Below, one piece after another: positions 36,801-47,159 of a stretch of DNA of 64,000 bases (its first letter is position 1; each line of letters begins with the position of its first letter). Origin of the DNA: Arcuatula senhousia. Taxonomy: Eukaryota > Mollusca > Bivalvia > Mytilida > Mytilidae. The stretch covers positions 46,709,750-46,773,749 of the forward strand of contig OZ020305.1 in the NCBI GenBank assembly GCA_963971305.1, in the 5' to 3' direction. The position numbers and the translations under genes are program-made. The notes under the pieces were generated by a model. The model was not told where the DNA came from, ran no database searches, and saw only the letters and a list, made by a program, of their open reading frames with translations.

Positions 36801-37907
36801 CTGTTTGACAGGAAAATTTGATTAGGAACTGTATGAAATAAGAGGTCCCAGAAGATTTGTTTTAATTGTGCACGCACCCTCCTGTTTGAAAAATTTCTGG
36901 ATCCACCACAGATTACAATACATTTGTACTTATAGGTTACAAAATAATGACATTCAGATGTTTGAATTTAAGTTAAATAAGCCTGACATGAAAGAAAAAA
37001 AAAAAATTACAAATTAAGTGACCTTACTATATTTTTCAAATGAAGTGTTTTGGATAGTAAAAAGTTTACCATTACATTTAAATGTATCGCATGATACATC
37101 GTCTTCAATTAAACCTTCAATTTAGTCAAACAAATTTTTGAATGAACATATAAAAGACATTAAAATGTCATTTAAAGTTTTCGAAATCAACGATGGAATT
37201 CTGCCAAGCAAGCATTTATGGAACTGAAGGCACGGCACATTCAAGCCATTTAAGCATAACTCTATAAATAACCAAAAATATTAAGCTTAACCCACATAAA
37301 TGTTCAATATTTTCGGGGTTTTTTTTTTATCCAGATAATAAGAAATTTTTTGGGTACATTTTTTATCTATGAAACACACAAATATTCTGTCTTCATGTAT
37401 AACTATTCATAATACTTCAACAGAACACTTTGTCTGTTCCTTACATTGTTTTTACAAAAATTATAAAATCATTCTGAAGGATGAGACAATGAAGTCACAG
37501 GATAACTCATTAAGTATTTATCATACATTTTGTTATCTATTAATCTACAACACAGAGAATAAACCTTCTAGTATTAGAATTTTGCATGTACCCGGGTATT
37601 AATATTTTACAGAAAAATAACATTAGGATTGTTACCCTTTTTATCACATCCTCAAAGTTCAGTAGTTTTGTTGTTGCCTTTGTTTTTCATTTAATGTTTA
37701 TGAATCTGTAATATAGCTATATAAAACATTATAATACTAACTACATGTACATGTTTTTTTTTTACAATGATTTCTTTACAAATGCACTTTATAAGAGTTT
37801 TACCTGTGAAATGATTTTCCATCTATTCGTACTACAATCCAACAATTTGGCAAACATTTGTCCTCAGATTCAAACTGTTTCACATATTCAAATTTACTTT
37901 TTGCCAT
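24852..37907 (-). CDS. THG1L: tRNA-His guanylyltransferase THG1L, complete
   Basis: Six minus-strand exons, 37804-37907, 34052-34228, 30243-30412, 28656-28744, 26674-26781 and 24852-25040, join in phase to 278 residues from ATG to TAA. The enzyme adds G(-1) to the 5' end of tRNA-His using 3'-5' polymerisation with a Thg1 palm fold. The sequence begins [13 protein letters not shown], which is typical, and keeps the metal ligands D29 and G30 in [12 protein letters not shown] and D76-E77 in [10 protein letters not shown]. Also present are [51 protein letters not shown] and the C-terminal [12 protein letters not shown]. Length matches the family core; I see no obvious mitochondrial presequence upstream of this ATG. 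The final intron (25041-26673) holds a hammerhead retrozyme inside an inverted repeat, and reading through the exon 5 donor gives an alternative tail to a stop at 26464. Introns 1-3 are 1.5-3.6 kb and carry repeats. Confidence 0.95.
25325..25480 (+). repeat. Inverted repeat arm, left of retrozyme
   Basis: The motifs TATAGCCAAT, CCCCAAGCTGAACA, TCATCAAGGTACTTTGGAGT and TTTTGATCAGTTAAACTCACA occur here on the plus strand and in the same order on the minus strand at about 26505-26655, at roughly 80% identity by eye. It lies in the last THG1L intron. Confidence 0.75.
25976..26017 (+). ncRNA. Hammerhead ribozyme, unit 1
   Basis: CGCCT (stem I) - CTGATGA core - stem II GTCT/AGAC with loop TGAAT - GAAA core - short stem III ACGCGCGT - C, with predicted cleavage after 26012 - AGGCG closing stem I. 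All conserved core bases are present. The tiny stem III is typical of metazoan retrozyme and Penelope-like hammerheads, which may act as dimers. Confidence 0.85.
26333..26374 (+). ncRNA. Hammerhead ribozyme, unit 2
   Basis: Same fold as unit 1, 357 bp downstream. One G-to-A change in stem III (GAAACACGCGTC) introduces an A-C mismatch. The core is intact. Confidence 0.8.
26464..26673 (-). other. Intron-retained open extension of THG1L exon 5
   Basis: Directly after the exon 5 donor at 26673, the minus-strand frame stays open for about 69 further codons to a TAG at 26464-26466. Part of it (about 26505-26655) is the inverted-repeat arm. If the intron is kept, THG1L would lose the [13 protein letters not shown]-terminus and gain this unrelated tail. 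There is no known domain in it; it may be chance. Confidence 0.35.
27290..28470 (+). repeat. Tandem array of ~155-183 bp units in THG1L intron 4
   Basis: Units contain CACAGAGTCACTGAACCATG, GGGTCAAGGTCA, GGTGCCAGTTGCGTAGACC, CAAATATCAGATGCCTAGCT and TTCCACAAAAGTCTTACAAA. Starts of the GAACC(A/T)T motif are near 27484, 27651, 27905, 28088 and 28270. Two units end with a GC-rich cap (TTTACGCCGTCGCCGCCGCC and similar). The short ORFs across it follow the repeat period and are not genes. Confidence 0.8.
28745..30242 (-). other. THG1L intron 3
   Basis: AT-rich, with no recognisable element beyond simple A/T tracts and a C-run near 30147. Confidence 0.5.
30695..30830 (+). mobile_element. 3' fragment of Penelope-like element
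   Basis: TTTGTGTTTACTGGTTTTG, TCTCTGCCC, TTGACATTCAGATCCCCCAT and TGGTACCGCTGCTTCTTT match the 3' end of the RT element at 46200-46355. It is a diverged 5'-truncated relic. Confidence 0.7.
32930..33300. repeat. Dispersed repeat with TTCGTGGATT motifs
   Basis: ACTGTGGATTCATTTATTTT, CGTGGGTACCAATTTTCGTG, GCAGTTCGTGGATTCTT and an inverted section CCACGAAAACCACGAAAATA. A second partial copy is at 54484-54665. Confidence 0.65.
35182..35316. mobile_element. Foldback MITE (GGGCCCAGTTTTATAAAAC ends)
   Basis: Left GGGCCCAGTTTTATAAAAC and right TTATGAAACCCAGGCC are roughly inverted. The interior has the inverted pair ATTTGAGGATTTCCTC / GAGGAAATCCTC. About 135 bp, non-coding. Confidence 0.6.
35508..36719 (+). 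mobile_element. Composite repeat with ~165 bp tandem units and terminal hairpin
   Basis: It starts near GGCTCCCAGGAGCCTGAATC GCTCACCTGG and ends with the perfect hairpin AGCTCACCTGGACC-TTC-GGTCCAGGTGAGCT. Between them are about five units with GGGGTCATCTGACAACTT, GAGACTTTTGTAGAGCTT, AAGCAAGCAACAGCTTTTCT and a (GACGACGACG)n stretch at 36609-36672. Termini GCTCACCTG / CAGGTGAGC are inverted. A diverged copy with the same ends is at 38750-39449. Class unknown, probably non-autonomous. Confidence 0.75.
36609..36672 (+). repeat. GAC-rich microsatellite
   Basis: Repeats of GACGACGACGG and GACGAC over about 64 bp, inside the composite repeat. Confidence 0.9.
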
Positions 37908-39750
37908 GATCTCCTGAGTGTTAAAATGAAATCTCTTTAACAAAATCTGTCAAAAATTCAATAATTATCTATCAATCCATATTTTTTCCAATAAAAAGAA
38001 AAAATGTAGTGTTTTCCTTTAAACGTACAGAACAACACTTGATAACGGTATAAAAATCCTTGCAAGATATCCTGTTGATTTCATGCTTTTAAATACTATC
38101 CCATAAATTTTTTATGAAGAATCTTGTTGACTATTTACTGTCTGAATGGTATTGGTCTCTTTAAATCAACTGAAAAATAAAACAAATATAATAATAGAAT
38201 TATCTCCTATCAAATATTTAAGAAGAAGAGGTTTCTGACACAGTTAATTTGAGCGACAAACGTAACAATATCGGAATTGGTTCATACCTCTATTGACACA
38301 AGTATTAAATCACTACCGTTCAAACTTTATATACAATGCTCCACAGAAGATACCAATACTTTACTAAAATATTCCAAAATTATATATCAATTGTATTTCA
38401 TACCTGAATGCCTATTTGAATATTGATAAGTACAAAATAGTATTTGCTCTTTTTAATCTGTTAAAAATTTTTAAAGTATCTGAAAAATTCAAATTAAAGT
38501 AATTTGATTATTTACCTTGTCAAATTAATTTCTAAATCCTATAGAATTAGGAAAGGTTGGAATTGTTGTTCATGTCTTCTAACAAACCCTAATGTGTTTA
38601 AGATGAATTCTAAGTGCTAAGTTATTGATAAGGGTAATTCAAAGCATTAAGCACTTTTAGCAGCATATTATACAGAATCTGATACTACAAATCAAACATG
38701 GAGAATACAAATTAGGTGAAAATTGGGACTTTTCCCTTGTTAATATAACTAAAGGCTCCTACATGTAGGAGCCTGAATCACTCACCTGATCTCTCATACA
38801 AAAGCTTTACGACCTGAGTGCAACATGGTCTACATGTACCTGGTAATTAATATTATAGAAACTAGTTAGGATAGATCAAATATATACTTAAGTTTCAAAA
38901 CTTTCAATAAAACATGTTCAGTTAAAAATGATTGAAAACAGTTAAAGGGAGATAACTCTTAAATGGTTGTTCTGACAATTTTGACCCTGACATCATTTTT
39001 GTAGATATCAATGAGCTTAACAATCTCCAATGCTAACTTTTCCTCTAGCACTTGTAAGTCTAAACTGGGAAGTCAAATAACTGCAAAAAATGGTCCATTT
39101 TGACAATTAAGAAGAATCCTTACAAGGAGTCGTTACCACAACTTCAACTCAACAAAGAGTTTGTGGAGCTTTTGATCTAAAGAAGGATAGTTGTTTTGGA
39201 TTTTCTCTATCTCTTATTCTTTTCAACTTATGTACAAGCTATAGTCTGACCCCCTGATTCTATTTTTAGCAACAGTTGGTTGGTTGGTGGTTGTGCATTA
39301 TTTTCATAAACTATTTACAAGACACCTAAAGAACAAGTGTACAAAGTTTGAAATTCCTTCAGTGGATTCTGAGAAGCAGACCTTTGAAGAAAAGTGAAAG
39401 GACAGATGAAGGATGTATACTAATGACAAAAGAAGGGTCATGTGAGCTAAAGAATAAATTTATGGGTGTTCAAAATGCCTTTTTGGTTTAAATTACAAAT
39501 GTTACGGATGGACTACCTAAAAGAAATTTTGCCAGAAAAAAAAAACCAAGGTCCCCACATTCAAGTAAACTGGTTGGTTCCTTATCAAGTCTCCCCACCT
39601 TGAACAAAAACTATTTCAATGACCTTGACAATTTAACCCCAAAATAGATATAGAAAAATCAATATGCACATGGGTGCAAAAGCCCAGTTGTCGTATTTTA
39701 TTAACCAAATCTTTCCTTGTCTTCATTTTAAGATTTAACATAATTGGTTA
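37908..39750. other. THG1L upstream region
   Basis: The THG1L promoter and 5' UTR should lie in the first part, but I see no diagnostic element. The second copy of the hairpin-ended repeat occupies 38750-39449. Confidence 0.4.
38750..39449 (+). mobile_element. Second copy of hairpin-ended composite repeat
   Basis: It begins GGCTCCTACATGTAGGAGCC TGAATCACTCACCTGAT and ends GGGTCATGTGAGCTAAA, like 35508-36719. It is shorter, with fewer and more diverged internal units and no GAC microsatellite. Confidence 0.65.
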
Positions 39751-39753
39751 TTA

Positions 39754-41823
39754 TGCTGGCGTCACACTGTCCCGATTTTGACATACAATGGACACACGAA
39801 TGTAAAAATTTCAACTTTGTGCGAAGTTAGTCCCGAACTTGCTAAAAATTCAAATCAAAACCGAAGGGTATACGATTAGAACCGATGGCTAAGCGATCGG
39901 AAAAGTAGCACATACGAATAGCTGCGAACCGATTACGAAGTTGTTACGATGTTATCAAGATAAGTCGAGAATTAGATCCGAAGGAGACATGAATTTATAC
40001 GACGGCTGTACGAAGTCGTGTTTAGCATACGATGGGTCTACGAAGCACCATGATGGGTATACGAAGTATGAAATATAATAACGCGATTTGCAATAAGATT
40101 ATATAATTTAGTGTATATAGATTCTCCTTTGCAGCCTCTAATTAGTATTAATGGATAACAAGTTAAAACGATGGTTCTCCAAGCAAACCCCTGCTGTCCC
40201 TGATGTCGATCAGTAAGAGTAGATAAGACATTTGATCTAGAGCTAATATGTAGAGCCTGTTAAGATAGAACAAAAAAGATGATGCGGGAGATGACGCTAC
40301 TTTATCTTGTTTTGTTCGTGTGAGTTGACCGAAGCACACATAATCTGAAAACAAGAAGAATATGTTGTAACTATGTAGAAAGTTCAACAATTTTAGCTGT
40401 TGCAAACGATTCTTGAACAAAGCTTGTCCAAAGGTCCCGTCAATATTTGCGGACCGAAACGGAATGTAAACTTGATCTCAGTAACCCGTAATGGTGGACT
40501 GACATACCAAAAAGCAGTTTAATAACTATAATTAAGGGTTTGGAAAAAAGTGTGGGAAACTGTTATTTCAGTGAAATTCCAAAGTTCAAAGGGTCCTAAC
40601 TCTGTAAAAAATTGCGGACCGGAACAACGCGTTAACTTAATCTTTAACTCATCATGGTAAGACTCACATACCAAAAATAAGTTTAAAGTTTAATATCTAT
40701 ATATAAGGTTTAAAAAAAGTGCGAAAAAGTTATTGTTACAGCGAGACGGCCGGACCGGAGAGACACACAAACGGGCAGACGGAGTACAAACCTAAAGTCC
40801 CCTTCGGCTTTTGTCGGTAGGGGACTGATAAAAACTAAAGTAAGTATAAAATGTTTAAACATTTATTTCTGATATTGAAATTTAAGTATTAAAAGGTGCC
40901 ACAAAAGCCTGGACGAGGACGCGAAAGAGGGAAGCGCCTGGCTGGAAATGACAGGAGGACGAAAAGAAAAGCGTCAGAAGATTCTAGATCCAGACTGTCT
41001 TCGCTTTGTTTTGTCTTTTCTTCTTGTGCTTTTGAGACTGATCATTCTAGTTTCATTTTTTTTTTTAATTTCCTTTATCAATTTTTCGAAACTAAAAAAA
41101 TTATGAATAAAGAATTAATGAGGATACTTGTATCATAAGCTGCTGTCTTGTAAGTCTACCTCCTGCTGCATTTTAATTATGAGGGGGAAAACAGAGCTAT
41201 ATATATGTACTAACTTTTCTTTTTCTAAACGATTTATTGTAACACGTCCCTATTAACTGAAATTGATTAAACTGATTAATAAATGTCCCTATAAGGCACT
41301 TTTGACACGTTTGATATTTTTTTTTACTTCAGAAATCGTACTGCTTTGACCAGTGCCGTGTTTCCATCTCCATGCCATTACTCTATGCCATTACATTAGT
41401 TACGACGGATATATGAATACAAAGCGAGGTCTTTGCGACGCCGTGTTTCCTTCGCACCACCTTCGGAGAGCTTCTTCTTTTATTCGTGCCGCCATCGTAA
41501 GATAAATTTAGCCGACGAAACTTAGAAGGCAACACGAAATCAGAAGAAGCTTTCACGAAGGTATTACGATAGAAAGGATGGGTTAACGAACACAACACGA
41601 ACAAGGACCTTCGCACGAACCTTCGGGAGTTTTTTAACATGTTAAAAAATTAGGAAGGCATTACGAAGTTGCTCCCGAAGTTGGAATATTTCAGCCGATG
41701 GTACTACGATTGTATAAGATGGCAACACGAATAGCGCGATTTGAATACGATCACTCCCAATTTTGAAAATATCCATAATCGTGTTTCCATCGGGGTCAAA
41801 ATCGGGATAGTGTGACGCCAGCA
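39754..41823. mobile_element. PIF/Harbinger-like TIR element, 2.07 kb, decayed
   Basis: Ends TGCTGGCGTCACACTGTCCC and the complement of GATAGTGTGACGCCAGCA are TIRs of at least 28 bp with one mismatch. TTA flanks both sides (39751-39753 and 41824-41826), the TWA duplication of PIF/Harbinger. Both subterminal zones (39760-40080 and 41390-41790) are dense in ACGAA/TTCGT motifs. A minus-strand ORF remnant at 40163-40420 (ALDQMSYLLLLIDIRDSRG) recalls the N-terminal part of Harbinger-type proteins, but this is a weak match. A basic ORF at 40896-41138 (GRGRERGKRLAGNDRRTKRK) may be another remnant. No DDE catalytic domain is visible. Confidence 0.7.
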
Positions 41824-41832
41824 TTAATAAAA

Positions 41833-42263
41833 TCGATTGAGAACTTTTCGAGTAATTATCCTGAAACCATGTTTTTCCGCCGCTCTGCCCTTGATCCTTC
41901 AACGAAATTACCCCAAAATCATTAGGGTTTCTCCTCTTATAATTGGTAACAACATTACAAAGTTTCATTAAAATCCGTTGACAACTTTTTGAGTAATTGA
42001 CCAGAAACTGCTTTTTTAAGTAAATTTCAAATGTTTTTCTGTCGCTGTGACCTTGACCTTGAACGGATTTACCCCAAAACCAATAGGGTTCCTCCTCTTA
42101 TGGTATGTAACAATATCCCAAAGTTTCATTAAAAATCAGTTCACAACTTTTTGAGTTATGGTCCGGAAACCAATTGTTGACGCCGGCCCCCAGCCCGCCC
42201 GCACGCCCAGCTGCCCGCCATCATCATCACAATAGCCGAGTTCAACTTCGTTGCAACTTGGCT
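41833..42263 (+). repeat. ~157 bp tandem repeat with GC-rich cap
   Basis: CCTTGA(C/T)CTT, AATAGGGTTCCTCCTCTTAT and AAAGTTTCATTAAAA occur at about 41890 and 42047. The array ends with GCCCGCCCGCACGCCCAGCT and AACTTCGTTGCAACTTGGCT. Its 5' side abuts the Harbinger-like element. Confidence 0.6.
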
Positions 42264-44299
42264 AAAAAGAAGCTCCTTATTAAGCCACAATGGCTTGCCT
42301 CTGACTTCTATAGCTAATTTTAGAATTATTCTTATTGGCCAATTTTCAATTTTTTGCAGCTATTAAAAATCTACTGTAAGCAAACACAATTTTGTTTTGG
42401 ATCTGATTCAATATCAATTCTATTTAGCATAAAGCATCAAAATTAGCTAATTGAATGTTCAAGGGACGGGTCATAACTCCTATTGGAATCAACTGACTCA
42501 TTTCAACCCAAGATACAATAAGTTGAAAATTTTGTCAAGGAAAAACTTTTGCTATCTTATAAAGCTTTTTTAAAAATCACTGTAAGAATTTTTTTCACGG
42601 TGCACATTGAATAATCTGTGAAAATGTGCACAATGAAAAATTTTGTTAAAATTACATATTTTTACATAAAAACATTAAAAATTTGGTTATCAATAAAGCA
42701 GATAAATATTTACAGCTGTCAGTCAAAAAACATGTTGAGTCCGTGCAGCTGCGAAGTATTCAAACCTCATGTGTTTAATTTTGGTTTAAACTGGTCTATC
42801 AATAGTTCCTTATCAAAGCGTAGTTCAAATGGCGGTAAGATCTACCAGTAATCAAATTCTTTAAATTTTCTAAAAGTATGTACATATGAGAAAATAACCT
42901 GAATTCTCTTTCAACATAAAAGCAACTAATAATTTCCGGAAATTTATTAATAAGCCAATAACATTTAAAACAGCTTTTTTGGCAATTTACTGGTAAGGGT
43001 CCATAACTCCTACAGTATTGCAAAACTACAACAAACTGTGAGCTTTTGTAGAGCTTATTTCTATGAAAATTTTTGTAGGCAAAAGCTTTCTCAATCTTTT
43101 TAAAGTTTTCAAATTACCACCAACATTCCAGCAGGATCGATGTTTTGTAAGATGCTGAGAACAATATGTTATTAAATTGTAAATGTGTTTCTTTAGAAAA
43201 CTGTACATAATCTGATGATGTTCTGCTGTTGACTCATATGTAAAGTGCAAGAATAATTTCCACTCCAAAGAAGGTATAGTAATGATGATAAGATCAGATA
43301 AAATAATTATTATTATCATAAACTTAGCTAAAATAAAGATATTTTTCACTGTGGGATAATGATTAATCTTTGTATTAAAATGAATTAAATTATTGAAACA
43401 CTTCAATTAAGAACTCTTATGATACGTTGTAAAATAAAGCCTTTATCCCGCCCACTTACAAAATTTATTTCACACCTTTCCGTAACAGTTCGGCAATTTC
43501 TGGTACATTTATTCCATGCCCGATTTCAAGTTTGCTATACTGACGACGCAGACAAAATTGCTTAATCTACTGAAATAGATACTGGTGCATACAAACAAAC
43601 ATTAATAAAACATCGAATACAATAAATTTCCCTTCTTAAAAAAAAAACATTTTGGTCAAGCTATTATTAGGAACAGTAATAAAATAAATCTGTTATGTTG
43701 TTTATCCCAATCCTTATACTTAACGTAAGTAAAGTTAAGGTATATGATAAAAAATCATTACTTGGCAATGTTTTTATCAGCCCTCGGGCATATATCATCC
43801 ATCCAGCCATTCGGCTCTTGGGCTGATATAAAGCCCTAGGGCTGATAAAGGCTTAGATATAAAAAATACCATGTAATAATCTCTACATTTGTACATATAT
43901 GTCAAAATATTTTTTCTTTACCTCTCAATAAGCAAGCCCCCCCCCCCCTTTTCAGGTTTAATGGTTGGCCCTTTACAAAACCTAAAATATTGTGTCTGTC
44001 ATAATGATATCATAATAGAAGGTCATTCCTAATTTCATGTGGATTACAAGGAGTGACAGAAAGAAGAGTAATGAATTACTGGGAGAAGGTGAAAGTAAGC
44101 TTTATCAGCATGATCAGATACAGAACAAATAAACATTTCTTGAAGTTTCTTTATGAACAACAGGTTCATTCACAAGTGAAAAAAAAACTTTATTTGCTCT
44201 AATTAAACATAATCACTTAAATTATAAATGCAAAATGTTAATGAAATGCAAGTTTCATTTAACGTAAAAAAGTACACATATGTACACATAATTTCAAAA
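42264..44299. other. Intergenic DNA with old repeats
   Basis: 42300-42970 is the second copy of the repeat found at 10675-11480. 43765-43850 has the inverted pair TTATCAGCCCT / AGGGCTGATAA. Poly-C lies at 43939-43948. No gene recognised. Confidence 0.5.
42300..42970 (+). repeat. Dispersed repeat copy 2 (GTGCACATT hairpin)
   Basis: It contains TTTTTCACGGTGCACATTGA / AAAATGTGCACAATGAAAAA, TTTTGGTTTAAACTGG and CTCTTTCAACATAAAAGCAA, colinear with 10675-11480. Confidence 0.5.
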
Positions 44300-46384
44300 C
44301 AATTTTATGGATTCAGTTGAGGACTATGCAAGAAAATGGGCCAAAAAAGAACAGGAGAAAGAATGTGACGTTTTGTCAGAATGGGTAAAAGCTGTGAGGT
44401 CATTGGTTTTGAAAAGAATCAATTCTTTGAAAGGCTCAATGAGCACTAAGGCAACATCCATTTTCAGCAACGCTGATGTTGCCAAAACATTGTCCACCTT
44501 ACATGACAAATATGTTGTTGTACCTGCAGACAAAGCACCAAATAACATCATTTTTGTATGCAAGAAACACTCTATTGACTGTTTGACAGCTGAATTGGGG
44601 GTTGGTTGTACCAGCAACAGCACCACATACAAGGCTACAACACTGTCGAAGGAAGAAATCATTGACAATCACAAATCTGTCATTTCCTCCTTCGGCCTTT
44701 TTGTTGGTGGCAGTAATGATGACATTCCATCCCTGTATGGGATTCCCAAATTACATAAAAATCCATACAAACAGCACTTTATTGCAGGGTCATCCAAATG
44801 TACAACTAAACCTCTTTCAGTTTTGTTGACTTCAATACTTACCGCAGTAAAATCCGGCCTCCAGAAATATTACGATTGTTGTTATTCTAGATATGGTGTC
44901 AATCAAATGTGGATCCTGAGGAATTCGAAAGAACTGATGGAGATTCTTAACTCTAAATCAGTTTCATCTTGTAACAGCATCAAAACATTCGATTTCTCCA
45001 CACTTTACACTTCTATTCCACATGAACAACTGAAATCGCGATTGGCACAGCTGAGGCCAAACAAAAAAGTATGTGTGTTTACTGTCACATGCTGAAAAAA
45101 ATTAGGGTCGGTAGGTAGGAAATTATTTTTTTTTTATTATTTTTTTTTACCTTGAGTCTATGGGGGCAGCTTTGTGACTTTAATAGTGCTTAATGGAAAA
45201 TGCTCAAAAAAACTTTAGGGTAGGGGGGTAAAAATTAGGTAGGGTAGGGTGACAGTAAACTCACCTACTTTTTTTTTTGGCCTGATTAAACGCAGCTTTT
45301 TCAAAAAGAATGGAAAACGCAGGTACAAATTTCTTGTAGTCGATTATACCAAGACTTACTTAGTCATCAATGAGGTTAAGAAAAAGAACAAATTTACAGA
45401 AGACCAGATAATCGACATGCTCAACTTTCTTATTGACAACATATTTGTTCAGTTTGGTGGACATGTTTTTCAGCAAACAATAGGGATTCCAATGGGCACT
45501 AATTGTGCACCTTTGCTTGCTGATTTGTTTCTTCATTCATATGAAGCAGACTTCTTGCAATCTCTTCTAGACAAAAAGACCGTAGACTAGCTCTCTCTTT
45601 CAACCTCACGTTCCCTTATATTGATGATGTCCTTTCACTAAACAATTCTCGATTTGGTGACTTTCTCCATCTCATATATCCACAGGAGCTTGAGATTAAG
45701 GACACAATGGATTCTAGGAAGTCTGCTTCATATTTAGATCTACATCTCGAAATTGACTCTCAAGGAAGACTTTCAACAAGGCTCTATGACAAACGTGATG
45801 ACTTCAACTTTCCAATCGTCAACTTCCCCTTCTTGTGTAGCAACATTCCGTCCGCTCCAGCTTATGGAGTTTACGTATCTCAATTGATTCGTTGCTCCAG
45901 AGCGTGCGGGACTTACATCGATTTCCTTAGCAGAGCCACACGTCTGACACAAAAATTGCTCACACATTGTTATGTTGCTCCTCAATTGCTGTCTTCACTT
46001 AAGAAATTTTACAGAAGACATCATGCACTTGTAGACAAATATGGGATTTCGATCTCTCAGATGAGTGCAGATGTTGTTTTGTCATAGGGTGTTGATTTGT
46101 CTTCCTTTACCGGATTTGACACGCTGAATGGACTATTGGCAACGCGAGGGGTGTGCTATAGCAAGCAGGAACTGCTTACTCTTCCGGAGCACCTGAGTTC
46201 ACTCTTGTTTCGACTGGAGTTCGCGTTGTTGATTGATATTCAGTTGTTTTGTGTTTCTGTTTTTGTCCTGTTCTTGTTGGTGTTTACTGGTTTTGTCTCT
46301 GCTCTTTCGGACTTTTGACATTCGGATACCCCATTGGTACCTCTGCTTCTTTACATACATGACATAAGTCAAAAGACAACATAA
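44300..46384 (+). pseudogene. Penelope-like reverse transcriptase, disrupted
   Basis: The coding remnant runs 44307-46087 in three pieces. Part 1 (44307-45051) has KYVVVPADKAPNNIIFV, SLYGIPKLHK and motif A FDFSTLYTSIP. A 228 bp MITE splits it. Part 2 (45286-45590) has motif B IGIPMGTNCAPLLADLF. A single-base frameshift in the A-run near 45574 separates part 3, with motif C YIDDVLSL (about 45619-45642), [11 protein letters not shown] and the family-typical [18 protein letters not shown], ending at TAG 46085-46087. The element's 3' tail continues to about 46384 with GTGTTTACTGGTTTTGTCTC. No endonuclease domain is seen. The 5' end is truncated or diverged. The RT was active in the lineage because related fragments lie at 30695-30830 and 53707-54408. 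PLE assignment rests on motif style; another RT clade is possible. Confidence 0.85.
45055..45282. mobile_element. 228 bp MITE inserted in the RT pseudogene, TGA target duplication
   Basis: TIRs GGCCAAA...AAAAAAGTA...GTTTACTGTCAC and their complement extend ~35 bp. TGA is duplicated at 45052-45054 and 45283-45285. Removing the element and one TGA copy puts the RT halves back in one frame, which fixes both borders. The interior is T- and G-rich (TAGGGTAGGG) and non-coding. Confidence 0.9.
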
Positions 46385-46501
46385 GCTCAATACAAGCTAT
46401 TATACTGACGGTAAGACTATTGACATCCTGGGTGACATCCTTGCTTGTGGTGGAGGAAGTTGGAAATTTCAATCTTGAAAATCTGAATGGGTTGGTGCCT
46501 G

Positions 46502-46574
46502 AAAACCATGTCACTTGTGATGCTTGAAACCATGTCACTTGTGATGCTTGAAACCATGTCACTTGTGATGCTTT
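46502..46574 (+). repeat. 24 bp x 3 minisatellite
   Basis: The unit AACCATGTCACTTGTGATGC TTGA is repeated three times, the last unit slightly changed. Confidence 0.9.
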
Positions 46575-47159
46575 AAGCTACAGCTGTGATGACTTTATGA
46601 TTTAAAGTTCATGCGAGCCAAAAAATTATTTTGGTGGTTGAAGATATCCTCCCTTTGTTTTGCTAAGAGTCATGCTAGTGTGATATAAGGTTTTATAAGT
46701 ACATCTGTTCCAAATGGTGGCTTATACATGTAATCAGTTTTCAAAAGACTTGACAATTTACTATATATATGTACATGTACATGTTGATGTAGATGAATAA
46801 ACTTACTCTCTTTGAAGAATGTCTGCTAATTTAGCTCATCAAGTTAACTAGAAAAAAATCTAAACTTCTGGTAGTATTAATCTTAGTGGATAATGGAACA
46901 TTTGATCAATCCCTGTAATAAGACAATATTTTGCCAATTATCAAATGCAATATTTTGACACCAAAACACGTGTGTTGCAATGTTCTATTTTTAGATTTCA
47001 ATCGTTTTGTTGATTCAGATCTTTTCTGAAGTGAAAGTAGAGGTGGATCAAAAAATCAACAAAACTCAAGATTACATCTATTTAAGGCTTTTCTCATCAT
47101 TTGACGACTTGGGTAACATAAAAATGAATAAGATGATATGATTTTTATACTTTATCACC
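46575..47159 (+). promoter_or_regulatory. Presumed Rab24 upstream region
   Basis: Directly upstream of the Rab24-like ATG. It is AT-rich without a clear TATA or initiator and holds a TACATGTACATG stretch near 46770. No element could be assigned. Confidence 0.25.

Larger units (their letters stand above)
34229..37803 (-). other. THG1L intron 1
   Basis: Holds a foldback MITE (35182-35316) and a composite tandem repeat ending in a GACGAC microsatellite and a perfect hairpin (35508-36719). The rest is unassigned. Confidence 0.5.

Noticed and set aside
44324..44668. Minus-strand 114-codon ORF
   Set aside because: Antisense shadow of the RT frame.
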